Notes under the pieces: generated by a model
Told to the model about the DNA's origin: nothing
What the model saw: the letters and a program-made list of their open reading frames with translations, nothing else
Database searches by the model: none
Shown: positions 6,896-14,150 of the stretch, piece after piece
Layout of the letters: the number at the start of each line of letters is the position of its first letter
Numbering within the stretch: position 1 is the stretch's first letter
Position numbers and translations under genes: made by a program
Source: Gammaproteobacteria bacterium
GTDB lineage: Bacteria > Pseudomonadota > Gammaproteobacteria > Xanthomonadales > Wenzhouxiangellaceae
DNA: 19,064 bases
Direction of reading: 5' to 3'
Assembly (NCBI GenBank): GCA_003561495.1
Contig: PWWM01000184.1
Span: 1 to 19,064, forward strand

Positions 6896-8920
6896 ATGGA
6901 CGAAGGCTTTTTCGCAACGTTGATGAGCATCATCCAGTCCCATCCGGGCTGGTTGATTGCCATGGCGTTTGTGTTTGCTCTGCTTGAGTCACTGGCCATC
7001 GTTGGTATCTTCGTGCCGGGCATCGTGTTGCTGTTCATCGTCGGCGCGGTGGTCGGGCTGGATGGCGGGTTGTTTCTGGCCTGCTGGGCCGCGGCAGCTT
7101 TCGGAGCGCTGCTGGGCGATGGCATCAGCTACTGGCTGGGTTATCGCTACAGTGAACGCATACCACGCATCTGGCCACTGAGTCGGCGACCCGACATGCT
7201 GGCCGCCGGTCAGACCCTGTTTGCCCGACATGGCGGCAAAGGTGTCTTCATGGGTCGCTTCCTCGGTCCCATCCGACCGGTCGTACCCTTGTTGTCGGGC
7301 ATGATGGCGCTCAAGCCTTCGGTTTTTCTGTTCTTCGCCATTCCGGCCTGCGTGCTCTGGGCGCCCCTGTACCTGTTGCCCGGCATGCTGTTCGGCGCCT
7401 CGCTGGAACTGGCTGCCGAGTTTGCCGGCCGCCTGGCGATGGTGTTGCTGGTGCTGGTGCTGGGGATCTGGTTCATCGTCTGGCTGACCCGGGTAATCTA
7501 CGAGTTCACCGCTCGACGCAGCGGCTGGTGGCTGAAGGGGCTGATTCGCTGGGGCAGTGACCATCCATTGTTCGGTCGCCTGGTCGGACCGTTGTTCGAG
7601 CCCGGTGGACGTGAAGTCATCTCGGTAGCCTTGCTGGGCATGTTGCTGCTGATCAGTCTTGCAGCGCTGTTGATCCTGCTGATCATGGCCCCGTTTGCCG
7701 AACCCACCCTGGATCTGGAACGTCATCTGGCCGGTTGGGCAATGAGCCTGCGTAACCACTATGCCGATCCATTCTTCGTGGCCATGGCGCTGGCCGGCGG
7801 CGTGCCGGTCACGACGCTGCTGGCCGGTGTCATGACCCTGATGCTGGTCGCGGTCGGTCGCAACAACGCCGCCTGGCACTGGCTGGTGGCCATCGCCGGG
7901 GGGTGGCTGCTCGCTGAAGTCCTTGATGCTCTGACCGCAGTGATGGTGACCCGGCCCGAATTCATGCCGTCGCTGGGCGAGGCGCCGCATCGCGGCTTTA
8001 CCCTGGTCGTGGTCGTGTTCGGCTTCTTCGCCGTGATGCTGGCCAAGGATCTCAATGCCCGACGACGCAAGTGGGCTTACCTGGCGACTTCGGCACTCCT
8101 GGGTCTGATCGGGTTTTCCCACTATTACCTCAGCCTGGCTTCTCCCCTGGGCTTGTTGACCGCATTGGCGTTGGGGCTGGGCTGGACGGCGCTGGTTGGC
8201 ATCGGTTATCGCCAGCGCGCCGCCCCCGGAAGGTACCCGTTGCGCATGGCGGTGCTCTTCTATGCTTTGGCGATTGCGGTGGCGGTGGTCAACGTGCGTG
8301 CCGGTCATGATGAGCTGACCGATGCCACTCGTCTGGCTCAACCGGAGCGTGAATTGAGCCTGGCCGATTGGCAAGACACGAAGTGGCGCGATCTGCCGGA
8401 GCGCGTCACCCGTTTCGGCAGTCTGGAGCGGGCGCGTTTCGATTTCCAGCTCGCGGCGGATCTGAATCGGGTCGAGGAGATCCTGGTCGAGGCCGGCTGG
8501 ACGCGGGTTGAACAGGTCGGGCTGCGTGCCATTCGAGCGATGTTGCTGTCCCCGACCGATGTCGAACGACTGCCGCATCTGCGGCGGGATTTCGTTGGCC
8601 GCCCCGACCAGCTCATCATGCGCCGGATCAGCGACGATGAAGACGTGGTCGTAGTCCGGTTCTGGTCGTCCGGTGCAAGGATTGATGCGCCAATGGCGCC
8701 TATCTGGGTCGGCCAGGTCCGCCAGGTCAAGCCGGTCTCGATCATGGGGATGGGTCGCTGGCAGGAAATCGACGAACGCAGGGATCGGGCGCTTGAGTTG
8801 CTTGACATCGCCCTGGGCGAGAACTGGAAGATCAAAAAGCGCGAGGATTTTCGGCTCTACGTCGACGATGCCTTGCTCAGCTCTGATTCGATCAGGTCAA
8901 GCAGCATATCCAGACGTTGA
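6896..8920 (+). CDS. DedA / PAP2-like / LssY-C fusion membrane protein
   Basis: Large inner-membrane protein (674 aa from ATG 6896; a TTG lies one codon earlier). Residues 1-205 are a DedA/SNARE-associated domain: E31, GIFVPG (37-42) and FMGRFLGPIRPVVPLLSG (118-135). DedA proteins carry or flip polyprenyl phosphates and other lipids. Residues about 245-440 form a helical bundle laid out like a PAP2 lipid phosphatase, but the catalytic motifs are degenerate: APHR (363-366) where PSGH is expected, and FSHYYLSLASPLG (407-419) where SR..(5)..H...D is expected. Residues about 485-660 match the LssY C-terminal domain (ends in VRFWSSGA and APIWVGQV), whose function is not known. The three-part layout is known among LssY-like proteins; loss of the phosphatase residues is the odd point. 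Its last 64 nt overlap the convergent LON-domain gene. Confidence 0.85.
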   Translation: MDEGFFATLMSIIQSHPGWLIAMAFVFALLESLAIVGIFVPGIVLLFIVGAVVGLDGGLFLACWAAAAFGALLGDGISYWLGYRYSERIPRIWPLSRRPDMLAAGQTLFARHGGKGVFMGRFLGPIRPVVPLLSGMMALKPSVFLFFAIPACVLWAPLYLLPGMLFGASLELAAEFAGRLAMVLLVLVLGIWFIVWLTRVIYEFTARRSGWWLKGLIRWGSDHPLFGRLVGPLFEPGGREVISVALLGMLLLISLAALLILLIMAPFAEPTLDLERHLAGWAMSLRNHYADPFFVAMALAGGVPVTTLLAGVMTLMLVAVGRNNAAWHWLVAIAGGWLLAEVLDALTAVMVTRPEFMPSLGEAPHRGFTLVVVVFGFFAVMLAKDLNARRRKWAYLATSALLGLIGFSHYYLSLASPLGLLTALALGLGWTALVGIGYRQRAAPGRYPLRMAVLFYALAIAVAVVNVRAGHDELTDATRLAQPERELSLADWQDTKWRDLPERVTRFGSLERARFDFQLAADLNRVEEILVEAGWTRVEQVGLRAIRAMLLSPTDVERLPHLRRDFVGRPDQLIMRRISDDEDVVVVRFWSSGARIDAPMAPIWVGQVRQVKPVSIMGMGRWQEIDERRDRALELLDIALGENWKIKKREDFRLYVDDALLSSDSIRSSSISRR

Positions 8921-9447
8921 TGGGCGTCGGTCATTTCGAGAAGATTCTGAGCGCGTGGCGAGTCGATGGGCAATACCGCAGCCAGGCCAAATCCCAGGCT
9001 GATGGCATCCTCTGCATCGGCCTGGACTTCGGCGCCGAGTTCGCGGTGACTCTGGATTTCACGCATCAGCGCCTGCAATGCGCCATGGTGGGGGGCAATT
9101 GCGCTGGCCGGCCGGTCCTTGAGCCAGTCGACCTGGCCGATCAGCAAGCCGTTGTCGCGTGCGGTGGTCGATCGCACCACGAAGCGTCGCCGGCCCCGGC
9201 ATTCAATGCCGAGCAAGCCGTCCTCCAGGGTCGAGAAATCCTGGATGACGGCCTCCGTGCCGATGCGGGCATGCCCGCCGAGATCAGCCGGGTCGGTATC
9301 CATGCGCCAGACCACACCGAAGCCGCTTTCGTTGCGCAGGCATTCGCGCACCATGTCCAGGTAGCGCGACTCGAAGATACGTAACGGCAATCGCCCGCCG
9401 GGAAACAGCACGGTCGACAGTGGAAACAGTGGCAATGTCGCGGTCAT
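8857..9447 (-). CDS. LON substrate-binding-domain protein
   Basis: A 196-aa soluble protein consisting of the N-terminal (LAN/PUA-like) domain of Lon protease without the ATPase or protease parts. LFPLSTVLFPGGRLPLRIFE and RYLDMV (residues 7-32) are the classic start of this family. Such stand-alone proteins are widespread in proteobacteria and their role is unknown; peptide or protein binding is an inference from Lon. Its ATG shares an ATGA with the stop of mpl upstream on the same strand, so it is the third gene of that operon and is probably translated by re-initiation. Its 3' end overlaps the convergent DedA-fusion gene by 64 nt, so both coding ends share that DNA in opposite directions. 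Confidence 0.88.
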   Translation of the reverse strand: MTATLPLFPLSTVLFPGGRLPLRIFESRYLDMVRECLRNESGFGVVWRMDTDPADLGGHARIGTEAVIQDFSTLEDGLLGIECRGRRRFVVRSTTARDNGLLIGQVDWLKDRPASAIAPHHGALQALMREIQSHRELGAEVQADAEDAISLGFGLAAVLPIDSPRAQNLLEMTDAHQRLDMLLDLIESELSKASST

Positions 9448-10823
9448 TGCTGTTGCGGCGCTTGTTCCTGCAAGGCGGCGATCAGCCTGCGCGAGGCATT
9501 GCCAAAGCCGCGATTGCTCATGAACACGACATGATCACCCGGACGGGCGGCACTGACCAGATCGGCTACCAGGTTGCTGACCTGGCGGCGCGGTCGCCCA
9601 CTGCCATCCAGCCGAGCCAGGACCTCCAGGGGGTCCCAATCCATGGATTCGGTGGTCTTGAACCAGACATGATCGGCCGCCGTCAGCGCCGGGGCCAGAT
9701 CATTGAAATGATGGCCGGCTCGCATGGTGTTGCTGGCCGGTTCCAGGGCCACCAGGATGCGTGCATTGCCGACGCTGCGGCGCAGGCCTTCCAGGGTCAG
9801 GCGAATGGCCGTCGGATGGTGGGCGAAATCATCGTAGATGCGGATGCCGCCGACTTCGTCGAGTAACTCCAGGCGGCGTCGCACCCCCCGAAACTCGTCC
9901 AATGCCGCGACGGCCTTGTCAGGCTCCACTCCCGCGGACACGGCTGTGGCCACGGCTGCCAGTGCGTTGAGCGCATTGTGCCGGCCGCTCAAGTCCCAAC
10001 TCAGTTCACCGATCGTCTCGCCATCATGCAGGAAGGCCAGCCGCCGTGCCGAAGGCTCCAGGAGTTTGACCTGCCATGGCGCCTGATCATGCTCGGCCAG
10101 CGCAAAGTCCTCAGTCGGTGTCCAGCAACCCCAGCTCAGGGCCTCGCGCAGGTTCTGGTCAGCCACGTTGGTCACGATGCGACCGTTGCCCGGAATGGTG
10201 CGGACCAGGTGGTGAAACTGGGTCTGGATGGCTTTGAGATCGGGGAAGATATCGGCGTGGTCGTACTCCAGATTGTTGAGGATGGCAATCTCGGGTCGGT
10301 AGTGGACGAACTTCGATCGCTTGTCGAAAAAGGCCGTGTCGTACTCGTCGGCCTCGACCACGAACCATTCATCGCCGGTTCGGGCCGACAGACCGAAGTT
10401 GATCGGCACGCCGCCGATCAGAAAGCCCGGCTTGTGCCCGGCATGTTCGAGAATCCAGGCCAGCATGCTGGCCGTGGTGGTCTTGCCGTGGGTACCGGCC
10501 ACGGCCATCACCCGGCGACCGGACAGGTAATTTTCTCCCAGCCAGCGGGGTCCCGAGGTGTAGGGCAGGCGTTCATTGAGGACGTGCTCGACCGCCGGAT
10601 TGCCCCGGCTCAAGGCATTGCCGATCAGAATCAGGTCTTCATCGCCATCAAATTGGTCCGGGTCGTAACCCTCGTAGACCGAAATACCCAGCTCATCGAG
10701 CTGGGTGCTCATGGGCGGATAAACATTTTCATCGGAGCCGATCACGGTGTGACCATCGGCACGAGCCAGTGCCGCCAGCCCACCCATGAAGGTGCCGCAA
10801 ATCCCGAGGATATGAATCTTCAC
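9444..10823 (-). CDS. mpl: UDP-MurNAc:tripeptide ligase Mpl (murein recycling)
   Basis: Mur-ligase-family enzyme that joins recycled L-Ala-gamma-D-Glu-meso-DAP tripeptide to UDP-MurNAc in the cytoplasm, returning cell-wall peptides to new peptidoglycan. At 459 aa it is the usual length. It has an N-terminal Rossmann motif, ILGICGTFMGGLA (5-17, the GTFMGG signature of Mpl rather than MurC), ATP loop AGTHGKTTT (109-117), then VEADEYDTAFFDKRSKF, NNLEYDHADIF, the HNALNALAA segment and the C-terminal domain with YDDFAHHPTAI. The open frame extends to 11363, but Mpl similarity begins at GTG 10823, which shares GTGA with the stop of the upstream membrane-protein gene. It also shares ATGA with the downstream LON-domain gene. 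It is therefore the middle gene of a tightly coupled operon. Confidence 0.96.
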   Translation of the reverse strand: MKIHILGICGTFMGGLAALARADGHTVIGSDENVYPPMSTQLDELGISVYEGYDPDQFDGDEDLILIGNALSRGNPAVEHVLNERLPYTSGPRWLGENYLSGRRVMAVAGTHGKTTTASMLAWILEHAGHKPGFLIGGVPINFGLSARTGDEWFVVEADEYDTAFFDKRSKFVHYRPEIAILNNLEYDHADIFPDLKAIQTQFHHLVRTIPGNGRIVTNVADQNLREALSWGCWTPTEDFALAEHDQAPWQVKLLEPSARRLAFLHDGETIGELSWDLSGRHNALNALAAVATAVSAGVEPDKAVAALDEFRGVRRRLELLDEVGGIRIYDDFAHHPTAIRLTLEGLRRSVGNARILVALEPASNTMRAGHHFNDLAPALTAADHVWFKTTESMDWDPLEVLARLDGSGRPRRQVSNLVADLVSAARPGDHVVFMSNRGFGNASRRLIAALQEQAPQQQ

Positions 10824-11317
10824 AGTGGTCCCGCCAACGTGTTGATCAAGAATAAAGACAGGGCAAACAGTATCACGGTCAAGGCGAGTGCGGATGAAAA
10901 GACAATATCCAGAGCATGTCGCCAGATGTGGGCATCGACCGCGAATGACCAGAAAAAGATCAGTAGCAACGCAAGAGCAACGGGCACGGATGGTTCCGTG
11001 CCCGCAGCCTGGGACAGGGGCATGGTGATGGCCGAGAGCAGGGCGCTGGTGCCGAACAGGGCACTGAGCGTTTGCTCGTAGCGAGTCGGGCGCCGGCGCC
11101 ATGCCAGCAGCAACCGGGCGGCGATCAGCGGCACGGCCACCGCGACCAGCAACACCAGCACCGGGTTGCTGTCGGTTTCTCGCAAGCCAAGGCTCAAGGC
11201 GGTGACCATGACATACAATGCGATGCAGATCAGCAGCGTCGCGCGCCCGGCCGGTAAATCCTGCGGTCCCAGGCGCAGCATCACGATGGCGCCCAGCCGG
11301 GTCAGTAGATTGAGCAT
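10820..11317 (-). CDS. Small integral membrane protein of unknown function
   Basis: I do not recognise this protein. With ATG 11317 it has 165 aa and about four or five hydrophobic segments (for example LLICIALYVMVTALSLGL, VLVLLVAVAVPLIAARLLLA, and two near the C-terminus), with basic residues (AWRRRPTRYEQ) in a loop after the second. No catalytic motif is evident. The start is chosen because GGAAGG lies 6 nt upstream; an in-frame ATG at 11341 would overlap the divergent TusA-like gene. It is the first gene of the operon with mpl and the LON-domain gene, and its TGA overlaps the mpl GTG, so it is co-translated with a murein-recycling enzyme. A link to envelope function is a guess from this position only. 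Confidence 0.75.
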   Translation of the reverse strand: MLNLLTRLGAIVMLRLGPQDLPAGRATLLICIALYVMVTALSLGLRETDSNPVLVLLVAVAVPLIAARLLLAWRRRPTRYEQTLSALFGTSALLSAITMPLSQAAGTEPSVPVALALLLIFFWSFAVDAHIWRHALDIVFSSALALTVILFALSLFLINTLAGPL

Positions 11318-11329
11318 GAGAGACCTTCC

Positions 11330-11608
11330 ATGAGTCGTCAACCGCCAAAAAACGGCACTGCACCGGCCGAACCGGATCGTCGCCTGGACGTTACCGACAC
11401 ATTGTGCCCGATTCCGGCCATTCGCACGGCCCGGACCCTGTCTGAAATGAACTCAGGGCAGATTCTGGAGGTCGTGGCCACCGATCCGATGGCCGAGGTG
11501 GATCTGGCCGTGGTCTGCCAGCGCGGCGGTCATGAGCTGGTGGCCACCGAACATCTTGGCGAGACCATTCGTGTTCTGATTCGGGCGCGATCACTGCTGG
11601 CCGATTAA
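11330..11608 (+). CDS. TusA/SirA-family sulfur-carrier-like protein
   Basis: A 92-aa protein with the TusA/SirA/YedF fold. The family motif CPxP is present as C26-P-I-P29 (DTLCPIPAIRTAR), followed by the helix and the strand ILEVVATDPMAEVDL, and GHELV. In TusA the cysteine carries a persulfide for tRNA thiolation or other sulfur transfer; whether this paralogue does so cannot be read from the sequence, and no sulfur-relay partner is nearby. Its first 20 residues form a polar extension. ATG 11330 has GAGAG a few nt upstream. Only 12 nt separate it from the divergent membrane-protein start. It ends 10 nt from the convergent adk stop. Confidence 0.88.
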   Translation: MSRQPPKNGTAPAEPDRRLDVTDTLCPIPAIRTARTLSEMNSGQILEVVATDPMAEVDLAVVCQRGGHELVATEHLGETIRVLIRARSLLAD

Positions 11609-11618
11609 GGCCGGAGAA

Positions 11619-12191
11619 TCATCGCGTCCTGTCTTCAATGGCATCGACCAGGCGCTGGTTGATCTCCTCAATCGTGCCCATGCCATCGACTTCGACCAGC
11701 AATCCGTCGGACCGGTAATGGCTGGCCACCGGGGCGGTCTGCTCCCGGTAGACCCGGAGACGATTGCGGATGACCTCCTCGGTGTCGTCGGAGCGGCCTT
11801 CCTCTGCAGCACGGCCCGCCAGGCGCTGAATGATCTGTTCTTCGTCGACGCTCAGCGACAACGCCATCTGGACCGGCAGTTCGAGGCGCTCCAGCAAGGC
11901 GTCCAGGGCGCCTGCCTGCGACAGATTGCGCGGGTAACCATCGAGAATATAGCCGGCACGAACATCGCTCTTGCCCAGTCGCTCCTCGATCAGGCCCAGC
12001 ATCAGCTCATCAGACACCAGCTCACCGGCATCCATGGCCGCCTTGGCCTTGAGTCCGAGCGGTGTGCCTTCAGCCACGGCAGCGCGCAGCAGATCACCGG
12101 TGGAAATGTGCGGCACGCCCAGCCGCTCCTTGAGTAATGCCGCCTGGGTGCCTTTGCCGGAGCCCGGCGGTCCTAACAGTACGATTCGCAT
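11619..12191 (-). CDS. adk: Adenylate kinase, short-LID form
   Basis: Interconverts ATP + AMP and 2 ADP in the cytoplasm. P-loop GPPGSGKGT (7-15), AMP-binding region ISTGDLLRAAV (29-39), DGYPRN (84-89, usually DGFPR) and the arginines R123, R127 and R133 around the LID. At 190 aa it lacks the roughly 27-residue insertion of the long LID found in the E. coli enzyme, and it has no zinc cysteines. The start ATG 12191 has no clear Shine-Dalgarno site. A good promoter lies about 35 nt upstream. The gene is divergent from pfp across a gap that contains a heptad-repeat array, and convergent with the TusA-like gene. A link with the neighbouring pyrophosphate-dependent PFK, both acting in adenylate/phosphate economy, is plausible. 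Confidence 0.97.
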   Translation of the reverse strand: MRIVLLGPPGSGKGTQAALLKERLGVPHISTGDLLRAAVAEGTPLGLKAKAAMDAGELVSDELMLGLIEERLGKSDVRAGYILDGYPRNLSQAGALDALLERLELPVQMALSLSVDEEQIIQRLAGRAAEEGRSDDTEEVIRNRLRVYREQTAPVASHYRSDGLLVEVDGMGTIEEINQRLVDAIEDRTR

Positions 12192-12224
12192 GGTGTGGGT
12201 ATGGGGCTTCGAGTCAAACGGATA

Positions 12225-12253
12225 AAGCTACTCGGGTTGGGGTGGGGTGTCAA
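12225..12253 (-). promoter_or_regulatory. Sigma-70-type promoter for adk
   Basis: On the - strand a consensus -35, TTGACA (12253-12248), is followed after exactly 17 nt by TAGCTT (12230-12225), which keeps the conserved first, second and last bases of a -10 box. Transcription would start near 12218, leaving a leader of about 27 nt. The spacer is very C-rich (G-rich on the + strand). Confidence 0.5.
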
Positions 12254-12265
12254 TGGGATAGGGGT

Positions 12266-12335
12266 GGTGAAAGGTGAAAGGTGAAAGGATGGGCGGGAGA
12301 CGGGAGACGGGAGACGGGAGACGGGAGGCGGGGGG
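12266..12335. repeat. Composite heptad repeats between adk and pfp
   Basis: Three GGTGAAA units (12266-12286), a short linker, four GGGAGAC units (12295-12322), one GGGAGGC (12323-12329), then six G (12330-12335). The order and orientation (GGTGAAA then GGGAGAC) are the same as at 1802-1872. The + strand has at least six GGG runs separated by 1-4 nt, a strong G-quadruplex pattern. It lies upstream of both divergent genes: behind the adk promoter, and within or before the pfp leader. The remaining sequence to pfp (12336-12406) shows no clear promoter. Confidence 0.95.
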
Positions 12336-12406
12336 ATTGCTCAAATGTCGTGGTGGATGGCTTAAGCTAGTGGCTGGCCAATGTTGAATGAGTGACTCGA
12401 GTGAAG

Positions 12407-13666
12407 ATGGGGAGGAATTTTCTTTATGCCCAGTCGGGTGGGGTGACACCGGTCATCAATGCCTCTGCGGCGTCGGTTATCGAGGCCGCCCGCGGGCAGG
12501 GCGGCAAGGTCGGCAGGTTGCTGGCGGCAAGCGATGGTATTGTCGGTGTGCTCGAGGAGCGCCTGTTCGATACCGGCAAGCTGAAAAAGTCCGTCATTGA
12601 GGCGATGAACCAGACCCCCGGTGGTTTTTTTGGGTCGTGCCGGTATAAGTTGCCCGACCCGGAGGCGAATCGGACCCTGTACGAGCGCCTGTTCGAGGTG
12701 TTCCAGGCCCATGACATCGGCTGTTTTTTCTACAACGGTGGCAACGATTCAGCCGATACCGCACTGAAACTGGCGCGGGTGGCGCGCACGCTGGATTTTC
12801 CGCTTCAGTGCATCGCCATCCCCAAGACCATCGACAACGATCTGGTCATGACCGACAACTGCCCGGGTTTCGGTTCGGTGGCCAAGTATGTGGCCGTCTC
12901 GACCCTGGAAGCCGGGCTGGATGTGCGCTCGATGGCGAAAACCTCCACGAAAGTCTTCATTCTCGAGGTCATGGGTCGTCATGCCGGCTGGATTGCCGCG
13001 GCCAGTGGCCTGGTGGGTGGCGACCGCAGCGAGCCGCCGCATCTGATCCTGATGCCGGAAGTGCCCTTCGACGAGTCCGCCTTCTGCAAGGCCGTCGATC
13101 AGTCGGTCAAGCGCAATGGCTATTGCGTGGTGGTGGTCTCGGAAGGCGTTCGCGATTCACAGGGACGATTTCTGGGCGAAGCAGGTTCGACCGATGCGTT
13201 CGGTCATAAGCAATTGGGTGGCGTGGCGCCGACCATTGCCGACCTGATCGGACAGCGCCTGGACCACAAGTGCCACTGGGCCGTCAGTGATTACCTGCAA
13301 CGGTCGGCGCGCCACATCGCTTCGAAAACCGATCTGGAGCAGGCGCGCGCGGTGGGAAAGGCGGCCGTCGAGCTGGCCATTCGGGGCGAGAGCGGCGTGA
13401 TGCCGGTGATCCGGCGATTGTCCGATCAGCCTTATCGCTGGACCATTGAGTCTGCGCCACTGGCGCGCATTGCCAATCGTGAAAAGAAAGTGCCGAAGAA
13501 GTTCATCCGTAGCGATGGTTTCGGCATCACCCCGTCAGCGCGTACTTACCTGGAGCCGTTGATCCGGGGTGAAGCCTATCCGCCCTTCGATCGAAATGGC
13601 CTGCCGGCTTACTTGCGAAGCGAGCTGGTGCCCATGGAGCGCAAGCTGCCGGATTTCAGCATTTGA
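12407..13666 (+). CDS. pfp: Pyrophosphate-dependent 6-phosphofructokinase
   Basis: Phosphorylates fructose 6-phosphate at C1, reversibly, using PPi in place of ATP, so it can serve glycolysis and gluconeogenesis. With ATG 12407 the product has 419 aa. Phosphate-donor loop YAQSGGVTPVINAS (7-20). GGNDS (111-115) has Asp where ATP enzymes have Gly (GGDGS), and PKTIDND (139-145) has Lys where ATP enzymes have Gly; these two changes are the known determinants of PPi use. MGRHAGW (189-195) contacts the sugar phosphate. In-frame GTG codons at 12392 and 12401 are alternative starts; none has a good ribosome binding site, so the N-terminus is uncertain by up to five residues. A related PPi enzyme is known in Xanthomonas. 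It is convergent with msrB across a cruciform-like hairpin. Confidence 0.93.
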   Translation: MGRNFLYAQSGGVTPVINASAASVIEAARGQGGKVGRLLAASDGIVGVLEERLFDTGKLKKSVIEAMNQTPGGFFGSCRYKLPDPEANRTLYERLFEVFQAHDIGCFFYNGGNDSADTALKLARVARTLDFPLQCIAIPKTIDNDLVMTDNCPGFGSVAKYVAVSTLEAGLDVRSMAKTSTKVFILEVMGRHAGWIAAASGLVGGDRSEPPHLILMPEVPFDESAFCKAVDQSVKRNGYCVVVVSEGVRDSQGRFLGEAGSTDAFGHKQLGGVAPTIADLIGQRLDHKCHWAVSDYLQRSARHIASKTDLEQARAVGKAAVELAIRGESGVMPVIRRLSDQPYRWTIESAPLARIANREKKVPKKFIRSDGFGITPSARTYLEPLIRGEAYPPFDRNGLPAYLRSELVPMERKLPDFSI

Positions 13667-13676
13667 TTGGGATTGG

Positions 13677-13730
13677 CGGATGCGGGATGCCGATGAAGAC
13701 ATCGGCCGGCCGGGGCGGCGTCCGCATCCG
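13677..13730. terminator. Nested hairpin between convergent pfp and msrB
   Basis: Outer arms CGGATGCGG (13677-13685) and CCGCATCCG (13722-13730) enclose an inner perfect stem GCCGATG, loop AAGA, CATCGGC (13689-13706). The structure lies in the 84-nt gap between two converging genes, so a two-way terminator is likely. Neither side has a long T-run. Confidence 0.55.
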
Positions 13731-13750
13731 TTGAGGCGAAAAGATGGCAG

Positions 13751-14143
13751 CTATCTCGGCCGAAACTTCAGCGCCACGGAGTTGATGCAGTAGCGCTTGC
13801 CGGTCGGTGGCGGGCCGTCGTCGAAGATGTGACCGAGGTGGGCGTTGCAACTTGAGCACACCAGCTCGACCCGGCGCATGCCGTGGGAATCATCGAAGCG
13901 TTGTTCGATGCCGGCCTGTTCAAGCTCCGAGTCAAAGCTGGGCCAGCCGCAGCCGGAGTGAAACTTGGAATCCGAGTCGAAAAGCGGATGATCACAGCAC
14001 ACGCAGTGATACACCCCGTCTTCAAAATGTTCGTTGTATTCGCCGGTGAAAGGCCGCTCGGTGCCGGCCCGGCGGGTGACGCGGTATTGCTCATCGGTCA
14101 GACGTTCGCGCCATTGGCTGTCGGTGAGGTTGGTTCGTTTCAT
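13751..14143 (-). CDS. msrB: Peptide-methionine (R)-S-oxide reductase MsrB
   Basis: Repairs the R form of oxidised methionine in proteins. The full SelR domain fits in 130 aa. Zinc-site cysteines are C47/C50 (HCVCC) and C96/C99 (VCSSC). GCGWPSF (64-70) and the catalytic cysteine C119 (RYCINSVALKF) are intact. There is no signal peptide, so it is cytoplasmic. ATG 14143 begins right after a heptad-repeat tract, and the leader shows no Shine-Dalgarno site; the sequence just before the ATG on the - strand is pyrimidine-rich GTCTCCC units. The gene follows the methyltransferase on the same strand with 94 nt between them and may be read from it or from an unseen promoter. Confidence 0.96.
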   Translation of the reverse strand: MKRTNLTDSQWRERLTDEQYRVTRRAGTERPFTGEYNEHFEDGVYHCVCCDHPLFDSDSKFHSGCGWPSFDSELEQAGIEQRFDDSHGMRRVELVCSSCNAHLGHIFDDGPPPTGKRYCINSVALKFRPR

Positions 14144-14150
14144 GTCTTTG

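Noticed and set aside
6989..8578. Long open frame (529 aa) antisense to the DedA-fusion gene
   Set aside because: Low-complexity Gln/His/Gly-rich product complementary to membrane-segment codons; no start signal or motif.
11595..11614. Hairpin between convergent TusA-like gene and adk
   Set aside because: Only a GGCC/GGCC stem of four pairs with a loop containing the stop codon; too weak to call.
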